A stretch of 7,028 bases of DNA from an uncultured Lachnospiraceae bacterium. GTDB taxonomy: Bacteria > Bacillota > Clostridia > Lachnospirales > Lachnospiraceae. The position numbers were made by a program, and so were the translations under genes. The stretch is from contig CAMNFX010000071.1 of assembly GCA_946537585.1 (NCBI GenBank), forward strand, positions 1 through 7,028, read 5' to 3'. A model generated the notes under the pieces. It made no database searches. It was given only the letters and a program-made list of their open reading frames with translations, and had not been told where the DNA came from. Positions 1 through 6,336 of the stretch are shown here, piece after piece; the first letter of the stretch is position 1, and each line of letters begins with the position of its first letter.

Positions 1-1598
1 GCAAAGAGGATCTTCGGGCTCTCCGTGACCTTGTTGCCGTTCGGATACAGTCCGAAGGTATCCATTTCCTCGAAGGCTCTCTTCTCGGTGTTGAGCTCCT
101 TTAAGATCGCTTCCGCGGTCTCCGGCATGAAGCTGTACAGAAGGGAAGCGCCGATGGTGATGCCCTCGGTCAGGTTGTAAAGCACGGTCTTCAGTCTCTC
201 GCGCTTTGCTTCATCCTTTGCCAGTGCCCATGGCATGGTCTCGTCGATGTACTTGTTGCAGCGGCGGAAGATGTTGAAGGTCTCGGTGATCGCGTCTGCA
301 ACTCTGAGCTCATTCATCTTGGCCTCTGCGGCATCCACGCAGCCAAGGATGGTGCTGATCAGATCGTCATCCACCTCTTCCTCAACATCGTTGGTCTCAA
401 CGATACCGCCGAAATACTTGTTGGTCATGGAAACGGTACGGGATACCAGGTTTCCGAGGACATTGGCCAGATCCGCGTTGTATCTGTCCATGATCAGCTC
501 CCAGCTGATGCTGCCGTCATTATCAAACGGCATCTCATGCAGAACAAAGTATCTGACCGGATCCACGCCGAATACATGGACCAGATCATCCGCATAGAGG
601 ACGTTGCCCTTGGACTTGGACATCTTGCCGTCCGCCTGCAGCAGCCACGGATGTCCGAATACCTGCTTGGGAAGCGGCAGATCCAGGCTCATCAGGAAGG
701 TGGGCCAGTAGATGGTATGGAAGCGGACGATGTCCTTGCCGATCAGGTGAAGGTCCGCCGGCCAGTACTTCTTATAGATGCCGCGGGTCTCCTCGTTGGC
801 CTCGCCCATGCCGTACTTTCCGCCGGCATACGCAGCAGCCTCGTCGGGCATGTCGCCGTCGAGATCCAGACCGCAGCCGGTAATATAGTTTGAAAGCGCA
901 TCCAGCCAGACATAGATGACGTGCTTGTCATCAAACTCGACCGGGATGCCCCACTTGATGGAGGTACGGGAAACGCACAGATCCTGCAGGCCCGGAAGGA
1001 GGAAGTTGTTCATCATCTCGTTCTTGCGGGCTGCCGGCTGGATAAACTCCGGATGCGTGTTGATATATTCGATCAGCTGATCCGCATACTTGCTCATACG
1101 GAAGAAATACGCCTCTTCCTTCGCCTTCTGTACCGGACGTCCGCAGTCCGGGCAGTTGCCGTCCACCAGCTGGCTGTCTGTCCAGAAGGACTCACAGGGC
1201 GTACAGTACCAGCTCTCATAATATCCCTTGTAGATGTCGCCCTTTTCGTACATCTTGCGGAACATCTTGGAGACCTGCTTTTCGTGCTGCTCATCTGTTG
1301 TACGGATGAACTTATCATAGGAGGTGTTCATGAGATCCCAGATATCACGGATCACGGCAGCAACCTCGTCCACGTATGCCTTCGGGCTCACGCCTGCTGC
1401 GACTGCCTTCTCCTCGATCTTCTGTCCGTGCTCATCTGTGCCCGTCATAAAGCGGACATCATAGCCCTGTTCTCTCTTGAAACGCGCGATCGCGTCCGCC
1501 AGTACGATCTCGTAGGTGTTGCCGATATGCGGCTTGCCGGATGTATAGGCGATCGCTGTCGTGATATAATATGGTTTCTTTTCGGCTGTTTTTCTCAT
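1..1598 (-). CDS. metG: methionyl-tRNA synthetase (C-terminal part cut by window edge)
   Basis: This cytoplasmic enzyme charges tRNA-Met with methionine using ATP. About 532 residues are visible in one unbroken frame. The class I signature is present as PHIGNTY (HIGN at residues 24-27) and the second signature KMSKSKGN begins at residue 325. Between them lies a zinc knuckle made of Cys132, Cys135, Cys149 and Cys152 (CTPC and CPDC). The anticodon-binding helical domain follows, and the reading frame is still open at base 1, so the end of that domain and any C-terminal tRNA-binding (EMAP-like) domain lie outside. The ATG at 1598 is chosen because a GAGGAGGG ribosome site (1607-1614) sits 8 nt upstream and the protein begins with the normal MetG start, KKPYYITTAIAYTSG. 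The stretch around residues 238-278, between YITG and YWPAD, looks longer than I recall from Bacillus MetS. No T-box or S-box core is visible upstream. Identification is very secure. Confidence 0.97.
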   Translation of the reverse strand, partial: MRKTAEKKPYYITTAIAYTSGKPHIGNTYEIVLADAIARFKREQGYDVRFMTGTDEHGQKIEEKAVAAGVSPKAYVDEVAAVIRDIWDLMNTSYDKFIRTTDEQHEKQVSKMFRKMYEKGDIYKGYYESWYCTPCESFWTDSQLVDGNCPDCGRPVQKAKEEAYFFRMSKYADQLIEYINTHPEFIQPAARKNEMMNNFLLPGLQDLCVSRTSIKWGIPVEFDDKHVIYVWLDALSNYITGCGLDLDGDMPDEAAAYAGGKYGMGEANEETRGIYKKYWPADLHLIGKDIVRFHTIYWPTFLMSLDLPLPKQVFGHPWLLQADGKMSKSKGNVLYADDLVHVFGVDPVRYFVLHEMPFDNDGSISWELIMDRYNADLANVLGNLVSRTVSMTNKYFGGIVETNDVEEEVDDDLISTILGCVDAAEAKMNELRVADAITETFNIFRRCNKYIDETMPWALAKDEAKRERLKTVLYNLTEGITIGASLLYSFMPETAEAILKELNTEKRAFEEMDTFGLYPNGNKVTESPKILF

Positions 1599-1671
1599 AA
1601 ACTATGCCCTCCTCACACTGGCTGCCGCCGGCTGCGTGCGGAAATGACCGCTGCTTTGGCCGCGCCATTCT

Positions 1672-1715
1672 ATAAAACATAAACGGATACAGTCCCTTCC
1701 GGGTACCGTATCCGT
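1672..1715 (-). terminator. intrinsic terminator after the lipoprotein gene
   Basis: Read on the minus strand, an 8-bp perfect arm (ACGGATAC, 1715-1708) pairs with GTATCCGT (1690-1683). Inside it a further GT:AC and CCC:GGG pairing closes a short GGAA loop. The 3' side continues as TTTATGTTTTATA, an interrupted T-rich tract. It lies about 40 bp after the lipoprotein stop and about 85 bp before the metG start, so it most simply ends the lipoprotein transcript. The plus-strand side lacks a T tract, so termination in that direction is unlikely. The interrupted T run makes its strength uncertain. Confidence 0.6.
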
Positions 1716-1717
1716 CA

Positions 1718-1726
1718 ATTCTAGCA
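1718..1726 (-). promoter_or_regulatory. possible extended -10 promoter for metG
   Basis: The minus strand reads TGCTAGAAT, an extended -10 (TG, one base, TAGAAT, one mismatch to TATAAT). The region 17 bp upstream is A/T rich (TTTTAA) and is a poor -35. Transcription would begin near 1711, inside the base of the hairpin at 1683-1715, which makes the arrangement odd. A second weaker -10 (TATAGA, 1669-1674) lies beyond the hairpin but has no -35. Position between two genes is the main support. Confidence 0.3.
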
Positions 1727-1756
1727 CACTTTATCTGTTTTTAAAATACATAATCA

Positions 1757-2380
1757 TCAGACATCATAGTCACTGATGAATCCCATTTCACCGTAGTCCT
1801 TGTCTCCGACGGTCAGCTTCAGACCCTTTAAGCTGAAGTTATCGATGAAGGTGTTGACCACGCTGGCAACGACCTCTTCCTCCGTCGCCTTATAGTAGAC
1901 GCCGTTCAGCGCGCTGAGCTTAAGCTCGCCGATCCCGTCCGCCACATCGAAGCTGACTACCTCGCAGTTATCCTTGATCGCGCCGTTTTTGATCATGGCC
2001 GCAATCAGTGACTCCGCATTGCACTCCTCGACCGCATCAAAGTCCTGGTCGATACCGCCGAGTACAGCCTTGTAGATGATGACCTGCGTGATCGCGGTCT
2101 CGCCGTCTGCGATCACCGGCTGCTTGCTGTCCGGATAGAAGGAATAATCGACTGCCGTTGTATCCATGGCACCCGGTCCGCCCATTTCACCGGTCTCCGC
2201 ATTCTCGGGGATCACGTACTTGCTGCTCTCCGGCATCGTCCAGGTTTCCTGGGTTCCGGTCTCGATCACTGCTCCTGCCGGGATCTCGATACTCTGGGAT
2301 GCCTTAATGTTGGACGGTGAACAGCCGAAGAGAAGCATGGCGGCCGCACCCAGTAAAACTATATTCAAAAGATTTTTCAC
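1757..2380 (-). CDS. GerMN-like lipoprotein
   Basis: This 207-residue protein is predicted to be exported and lipid-anchored on the outer face of the membrane. It starts V(M)-K-N, then a hydrophobic stretch (residues 4-18), then a lipobox LFGC with the modified Cys20. Phe at -2 of the lipobox is uncommon but tolerated. A poorly conserved linker (21-77) precedes a region resembling GerMN domains of GerM and related sporulation or envelope proteins: a YSFYPDS strand (about 79-85), a helix with SLIAAMI (124-130), the paired strands VVSFDVADGIGELKLS (141-156), and a helix-strand VVNTFIDNF then LKLTVGDKD (174-195). The GTG at 2380 is preferred over an in-frame ATG at 2407 because an AGGAGG lies 8 nt before the GTG and the signal peptide then starts normally. 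It has its own probable promoter and long leader upstream and a terminator downstream. GerMN is assigned from pattern alone, and the biological role is unknown. Confidence 0.75.
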   Translation of the reverse strand: MKNLLNIVLLGAAAMLLFGCSPSNIKASQSIEIPAGAVIETGTQETWTMPESSKYVIPENAETGEMGGPGAMDTTAVDYSFYPDSKQPVIADGETAITQVIIYKAVLGGIDQDFDAVEECNAESLIAAMIKNGAIKDNCEVVSFDVADGIGELKLSALNGVYYKATEEEVVASVVNTFIDNFSLKGLKLTVGDKDYGEMGFISDYDV

Positions 2381-2388
2381 GTTATAAA

Positions 2389-2394
2389 CCTCCT
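2389..2394 (-). promoter_or_regulatory. ribosome binding site that sets the lipoprotein GTG start
   Basis: A perfect AGGAGG on the minus strand sits 8 nt before GTG 2380. The upstream ATG at 2407 lies before this site and would place nine unneeded residues, MQLPQEVYN, ahead of the signal peptide. The Shine-Dalgarno begins only 3 nt after a predicted 7-bp stem (GAAGCTG/CAGCTTC), so its accessibility could be modulated. Confidence 0.8.
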
Positions 2395-2397
2395 GCG

Positions 2398-2582
2398 GAA
2401 GCTGCATAATACTATGAAACCAAGCGGCACGAGCCCAATTGGGTGAAGGGGATGCGTCAGCTTCATGTATACGGGTGAAACGGGCAAAGCCCGTAAAACA
2501 CGGTTTCCTTATGTTTACTTTTGACAGATACGGGAAGCGATTCGAAGATGGACAGCCATAGACTGCACCCGTTCTGCCCGAA
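2398..2582 (-). promoter_or_regulatory. candidate structured leader RNA or small RNA, family not recognised
   Basis: This gene-free stretch follows a good promoter and ends just before the lipoprotein ribosome site. Minus-strand pairings include GGGCAG (2579-2574) with CTGTCC (2555-2550), extended by ATTCG/CGAAT around it; ACGGGTG (2572-2566) with CACCCGT (2477-2471); a local hairpin ACGGGC-TTT-GCCCGT (2494-2480) that competes with CCGT-GTTTT-ACGG; a palindrome CCCAATTGGG (2443-2434); and GAAGCTG (2464-2458) with CAGCTTC (2404-2398). Several pairings exclude each other, as in a switch. I compared it by eye with the cores of FMN, TPP, SAM, c-di-AMP, c-di-GMP, cobalamin and T-box leaders and with 6S, SRP and RNase P RNAs, and none fits convincingly. 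Function is unknown. It may be only an untranslated leader. Confidence 0.4.
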
Positions 2583-2587
2583 TCATC

Positions 2588-2596
2588 ATTATATCA
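2588..2596 (-). promoter_or_regulatory. extended -10 promoter in an AT-rich island
   Basis: The minus strand reads TGATATAAT, a perfect extended -10 (TG, one base, TATAAT). About 55 bp upstream (2597-2651) is almost wholly A and T with A-tracts, resembling an UP-like element. The -35 position (ATAGAA at 17 bp spacing) is weak, as is usual with extended -10 promoters. Transcription would start near 2581-2583, giving a leader of about 200 nt before the lipoprotein. No clear terminator separates it from rsmI, so read-through from the operon may add to expression. Confidence 0.6.
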
Positions 2597-2651
2597 GAAA
2601 ATAATTTTAATTCTATAATTTTTCTTTAAAATACTCTTATCTTTCTATAAC

Positions 2652-3524
2652 CTATGCTTCCGATTTCAGCAAAGCGTTATAGACGTCCCTCCGGGAGAGG
2701 CCGCGGTCCTTTGCGGCAGCCTTCATGGCTTCCTTTCTGTCGAGGCCCTGATCGATGTAGCTTTGCACATGTTCTTCGAGACTCAGCTCATCAAAACGGG
2801 CAGCAGTCTCTGCCTGCAGCTTTTCCGGATCCGCCCCTTCGATCACAAGAACATACTCCCCGCGGGGTTCGAGCTCTATGGCCTCCCGGATCGTGGTCCG
2901 GACCACTTCCTCATGAAGCTTTGTCATCTCGCGGCAGAGGGCGATCCTGCGGTCGGGACCGAGGGCAGCCTCCAGCTCCTTTAACGTTTCCTTCAGATGA
3001 TGGGGAGCCTCATAAAGCACGATGGTCCCCGTTTCTGCCTTCAGGCGATCGAGTGCCTCCGCGCGGTCCCGCTTTTTTGGCTTTGGAGGAAGAAATCCCT
3101 CAAACACAAATCTGCGGACGGAAAAACCGCTCAGGGTGAGAGCGGTGATAACGGCAGAGGGTCCGGGAAGACTTGTGACCGGGATCCCGGCCTCCACGCA
3201 TTTCTGCACGAGGACCTCACCGGGATCCGAGATGCAGGGCGTACCGGCATCTGTAATGACCGCCACCTTTGTCCCCTGCAGCATCTTTGCAACCAGCTCG
3301 TCCGCCTTTTCAAAACGGTTATACTCGTGGTAGCTCGTCATAGGGGTATGGATATCAAAGTGATTGAGCAGGCGGATGGAATTCCGGGTATCCTCCGCAG
3401 CGATCAGATCCACGCTCTTCAGCGCTTCCACCGCGCGGGGCGTCATGTCCCCCAGGTTTCCGATGGGCGTAGCGCAGATATACAGTTTTCCGCCTTCTGC
3501 TCTCTCAGTATCCATAGATATCAT
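2652..3524 (-). CDS. rsmI: 16S rRNA (cytidine(1402)-2'-O)-methyltransferase RsmI
   Basis: This SAM-dependent tetrapyrrole-methylase-fold enzyme adds the 2'-O-methyl group to C1402 in the decoding centre of 16S rRNA. The 290 residues match the usual family length. Family motifs appear in order: ATPIGNLGD (18-26), AAEDTR (42-47), TDAGTPCISDPG (91-102), PGPSA (120-124), FEGFLP (141-146), YEAPHHL (171-177) and CREMTKLHEE (197-206). A C-terminal helical segment (about 250-288) looks like the RsmI helix-turn-helix tail. The YEAPHHL motif usually has Arg where His176 stands, a small deviation. The start at 3524 overlaps the upstream methyltransferase by 20 nt, suggesting coupling, with only a weak GACGAG upstream. 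An in-frame ATG at 3515 is a possible alternative. It is the last gene of the packed operon. Confidence 0.96.
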   Translation of the reverse strand: MISMDTERAEGGKLYICATPIGNLGDMTPRAVEALKSVDLIAAEDTRNSIRLLNHFDIHTPMTSYHEYNRFEKADELVAKMLQGTKVAVITDAGTPCISDPGEVLVQKCVEAGIPVTSLPGPSAVITALTLSGFSVRRFVFEGFLPPKPKKRDRAEALDRLKAETGTIVLYEAPHHLKETLKELEAALGPDRRIALCREMTKLHEEVVRTTIREAIELEPRGEYVLVIEGADPEKLQAETAARFDELSLEEHVQSYIDQGLDRKEAMKAAAKDRGLSRRDVYNALLKSEA

Positions 3525-4308
3525 AGATCTCGTCTGTATAGACGTCCTTTTCCTTATAAACGATCAGCGGCTTTTCGACCCGGCACTCTGTGCGCCCGTC
3601 ACGAACGGCCTCGATCAGCACCATATTGGCCTCCCTGTCGATATAGGGGTGTACGAACTTCAGCCGTTTCGGCTCGAGGCGTTTTCCTTTCAGAACCGTG
3701 ATGATCTCCGCGAGACGCTGCGGCCGATGGACCATATAAAAACGACCGCCGGAGCGAAGCAGCCGCGCCGCAGCGCCGCAGACATCCTCCAGCGTACATT
3801 TGACTTCATGCCTGGCAATGGCAAGAGCATCCTCCGGGTTCTGAAGTCCGTGCATTTCCTTCATATAAGGAGGATTGACCGTAACAACATCCGTCTTTCC
3901 GAGGAGGCTCTGCAAAAGAGCGCTGTCCCCGGCATCTCCCTTAGATGCCGTCTCAGGGGCGTTTCCTCCAAGAAGCTCCCTGAGATCTCCGTGCAGGATC
4001 GTTACCTTTTCTTCCAGTCCGTTCAGCCGTACTGACCGTGCGGCCATTTCCGCCATTTCTTCCTGGATCTCAATGCCGATGAACCTGCGTCCGCCGGTCT
4101 TTGCTTCGAGAAGGATCGGTACGATCCCTGTGCCGGTACAAAGATCCACAACTCTCTCCGCCTTCCGGACACAGGCAAAACCGCTCAGTAAGACCGCATC
4201 CATGCCAAAGCAGAATGCACCGGTATTCTGGATAATGCCGTATCCGTTCCGCTGCAGTTCATCGATGCGCTCTCCGTCTTTTAATGAGACGCGTCCGTCG
4301 TCTCTCAT
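3505..4308 (-). CDS. trmN6: TrmN6/YabB-type tRNA adenine-N6 methyltransferase
   Basis: This is a class I SAM-dependent methyltransferase of the family that in E. coli (YfiC/TrmN6) methylates A37 of tRNA1-Val and in Bacillus is called YabB. The N-terminal family signature ERIDELQRNGYGIIQ and FCFGMDAVLLSGF (13-44) is followed by SAM motif I VVDLCTGTGIVPILL (53-67), acidic Glu80 ending the second strand, Asp108 in HGDL, and the catalytic NPPY (145-148) typical of exocyclic-amine methyltransferases. Residues of about 113-137, between HGDLREL and the NPPY strand, form a Gly/Ala-rich stretch that looks like a loop insertion. The ATG overlaps the ricT stop as ATGA, and its own end overlaps rsmI by 20 nt. 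The family is secure. The exact tRNA target in this organism is inferred. The same neighbour order as Bacillus yabB-rsmI supports the call. Confidence 0.9.
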   Translation of the reverse strand: MRDDGRVSLKDGERIDELQRNGYGIIQNTGAFCFGMDAVLLSGFACVRKAERVVDLCTGTGIVPILLEAKTGGRRFIGIEIQEEMAEMAARSVRLNGLEEKVTILHGDLRELLGGNAPETASKGDAGDSALLQSLLGKTDVVTVNPPYMKEMHGLQNPEDALAIARHEVKCTLEDVCGAAARLLRSGGRFYMVHRPQRLAEIITVLKGKRLEPKRLKFVHPYIDREANMVLIEAVRDGRTECRVEKPLIVYKEKDVYTDEIYDIYGY

Positions 4309-5306
4309 ACCGGATCGGCCGGAGCCGTCTCCTTCATATCCTGAGGACGATCGGCAGAGCCGTCTTCCGGTGTTCCCTTTCGTCCGTCACGGTTTTTCCC
4401 GCGTCCTCTGGAACGGCCGCGTTCCTTCGTGTCCTTTGTTTCCTTTGCCTCCGGTTCCTTCTCTCTGTTATCCTTGCCGCGGTTCTTTTTCCGGCTTTGG
4501 AAACGTATCTCGGAAACGGGGTATTCACGGACTTCCTTCTCATCATTGGGAAGGTCGACGACCACCTTCACCAGCTGCTTCAGGATGTTGACTGAGGACA
4601 CGCTGCCATGCAGCTCATCGGGCGTCTCTACCGCATCTCCTACGGACGGAAGCTTGCGGTTCAGCTCCTCATACACCTCTTCTTCGTTCTTCAGGCAGCA
4701 CATCAGCCTGCCGCAGACGCCGGAGATCTTGACCGGGTTGAGGGACAGGTTCTGCTCCTTTGCCATCTTGATAGAGACAGGCACGAAATCCGCCAGATAG
4801 GAATGGCAGCAGAGCTCCCTTCCGCAGGAGCCCAGGCCCCCGAGGATCTTGGTCTCATCACGTACGCCGACCTGCCGAAGCTCGATCCTGGTATGAAATA
4901 CCGAAGCCAGGTCCTTTACGAGATCCCTGAAGTCGATCCTTCCGTCTGCCGTAAAATAAAACAGGATCTTGGAATTATCGAAGGTGTATTCACAGTCGAT
5001 CAGCTTCATTTCCAGACCGCGCTTGTGGATCTTCTGCAGGCAGACATCCAGGGCCTGTATCTCTTTCTTTTTATTCTCCGCCGCACGGGAAATATCCTCT
5101 TCCGTTGCCAGACGCATAACCTCCTTAAGGGGCTGCACGATCTTGTCGTTCGGCTCTTCATGCGGCTCTACGATCACTTCCCCGAACTCGATGCCGCGGG
5201 AAGTTTCCACCACTACTTTATCTCCTTTGTTCAATTCCAGACGGCCGGGCGCAAAGTAATAGATCTTTCCCGCCCTGCGGAACCGCACGCCTGCTACTGT
5301 AGCCAT
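4305..5306 (-). CDS. ricT: PSP1-domain RNA maturation factor RicT (YaaT)
   Basis: RicT is known from Bacillus subtilis as a partner of RicA and RicF that binds Fe-S clusters and helps RNase Y mature mRNAs and operon transcripts. The family was earlier linked to sporulation phosphorelay. The cysteine signature GSCGRELCC (Cys161, 166, 167) and GVCGRLMCC (Cys198, 203, 204), with IKMAKEQNLSLNP between them, is essentially diagnostic. The N-terminal part (1-60) has the VRFRRAGKIYYFAPG start of the family. Residues of about 271-333 form a low-complexity tail rich in Arg, Gly, Lys and Glu, including RGRSRGRGKNRDGRKG, and may contact RNA. The ATG at 5306 has AAGGAG 6 nt upstream. The gene follows holB after 15 nt and its stop overlaps the next start by 4 nt. 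No ricA or ricF is in the window. Confidence 0.95.
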   Translation of the reverse strand: MATVAGVRFRRAGKIYYFAPGRLELNKGDKVVVETSRGIEFGEVIVEPHEEPNDKIVQPLKEVMRLATEEDISRAAENKKKEIQALDVCLQKIHKRGLEMKLIDCEYTFDNSKILFYFTADGRIDFRDLVKDLASVFHTRIELRQVGVRDETKILGGLGSCGRELCCHSYLADFVPVSIKMAKEQNLSLNPVKISGVCGRLMCCLKNEEEVYEELNRKLPSVGDAVETPDELHGSVSSVNILKQLVKVVVDLPNDEKEVREYPVSEIRFQSRKKNRGKDNREKEPEAKETKDTKERGRSRGRGKNRDGRKGTPEDGSADRPQDMKETAPADPV

Positions 5307-5321
5307 ATAATTCTCCTTAAA

Positions 5322-6314
5322 TCATCGCTCCTTCATGCTGAGCAGCAGGAGCTCCAGCGAGAGATCCGGATTGACATTGGCCCTCAGCCGTTTGCGGCAG
5401 GTCTCAATGCTCTCCATGATCTCCTGTACTTTTGTATATGAACTGACAGAGGCCATCTCCATCAGTGTTTTGCGCTCTCCGGCAAAGGCAAGTCCGTTCA
5501 GGTCCCTGGTGATCATAAACATCATCAGATCCCGGTACCACAGTTCCAGAAGGTCCAGTGCCTCCATCAGATCCGGACACTCGCTGCGGAGCTTTCCGAT
5601 CTCGATCAGAATGTCGGCATTGCTCATGGATCGTATGCCTCTCACGATCTTCATCACCCGCTGATACCACTCTGAAAAGCTTTCACTGCTGTACAGCTCG
5701 ATGGCACGTCCGAGATTGCCGCGGGCAAACGCAACGCAGACATCCGCCTTCTCATCATCTGCCCGAAGATGATCCCTCAGCCAGTTCCGGATCACACTGT
5801 CAGTAAGGGGCTTCAGCTTTTCCTTTACCGTTCTGGATCTTACCGTATCCAGGAGATCCTTCTCATCAGCTGCGAGCAGGAAGATGATCACATACTCCGG
5901 CGGCTCCTCGAGTGTTTTCAGGAGCGCATTCTGCGCCTGTACAGTCATTTTCTCGGCATCAGGAACCACATAAACCTTATATCTTCCCTCGTAAGGACGG
6001 ATATCCGCCGTATCTGTGATCTGGGTGCGGATATCATCGACACTTACAGATGCGGGCTTTTCGTGGCTGACCCATATGACATCCGGATGATTTCCGGAGA
6101 GGATCTTTTTACAGGATGGACAGCAAAGACACGGCGTGCCGTCTTCTGCAGGCGATGTACAGAACAGCTCCAGCAGAAACGCTTCGGTCATGCTTTTTTT
6201 ACCCATGCCCTTATCGCCGGTGAGCAGATAGGCATGCTGCAGCCGGCGTGTACGGATCGCAGTCTTCAGCTGGTCTTTGATCAGTTCGTTGCCGAGTATC
6301 TCCTGAAAAGTCAT
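5322..6314 (-). CDS. holB: DNA polymerase III subunit delta prime
   Basis: Delta prime is the stator subunit of the clamp loader that opens the beta sliding clamp during replication. The 330 residues begin MTFQEILGNELIKDQLKTAI. They carry a P-loop GDKGMGKKS (33-41), the zinc-binding set Cys52, Cys62, Cys65, Cys68 (with an extra Cys64), VVPDAEKM (116-123), NALLKTLEEPP (129-139) and a SRT motif (160-162) where the usual clamp-loader SRC carries the arginine finger. The Arg is kept and Cys is replaced by Thr. The longer reading frame reaches 6404, but its first 30 codons overlap the kinase gene. ATG 6314 is chosen because AGAGG lies just upstream and the family N-terminus begins there. It is separated from the kinase stop by 22 nt and from ricT by 15 nt. 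Confidence 0.95.
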   Translation of the reverse strand: MTFQEILGNELIKDQLKTAIRTRRLQHAYLLTGDKGMGKKSMTEAFLLELFCTSPAEDGTPCLCCPSCKKILSGNHPDVIWVSHEKPASVSVDDIRTQITDTADIRPYEGRYKVYVVPDAEKMTVQAQNALLKTLEEPPEYVIIFLLAADEKDLLDTVRSRTVKEKLKPLTDSVIRNWLRDHLRADDEKADVCVAFARGNLGRAIELYSSESFSEWYQRVMKIVRGIRSMSNADILIEIGKLRSECPDLMEALDLLELWYRDLMMFMITRDLNGLAFAGERKTLMEMASVSSYTKVQEIMESIETCRKRLRANVNPDLSLELLLLSMKER

Positions 6315-6336
6315 AAAGCCTCTTTTCTGCTGCCGG

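Noticed and set aside
921..1682. Plus-strand 253-codon open frame opposite metG
   Set aside because: It mirrors the codon pattern of the minus-strand metG, whose motifs are unambiguous. There is no family resemblance.
1599..1756. T-box or S-box leader for metG
   Set aside because: The interval is short, and neither the T-box GGTGGNACC sequence nor an S-box core is present.
2381..2407. ATG start for the lipoprotein at 2407
   Set aside because: It precedes the AGGAGG site and adds non-signal residues before the normal signal peptide. GTG 2380 is better.
2521..2549. TTGACA on the plus strand as a -35 box
   Set aside because: No acceptable -10 lies 16-18 bp downstream (GAAGAT), and no plus-strand gene follows.
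2518..2562. 14-codon minus-strand peptide starting MAVHLRIASR in the leader
   Set aside because: No good ribosome site and very short. It somewhat recalls actinobacterial cysteine leader peptides, but this is not an actinobacterial context and the downstream gene is unrelated.
2398..2582. 6S RNA, FMN riboswitch or c-di-AMP riboswitch in the leader
   Set aside because: The 5' and 3' ends do not form the 6S closing stem. Only short chance resemblances to FMN (TTCGGGCAG) and c-di-AMP elements exist, without the remaining conserved core.
4608..5441. Plus-strand 277-codon open frame opposite ricT and holB
   Set aside because: It spans two well-supported opposite-strand genes and lacks recognisable motifs.
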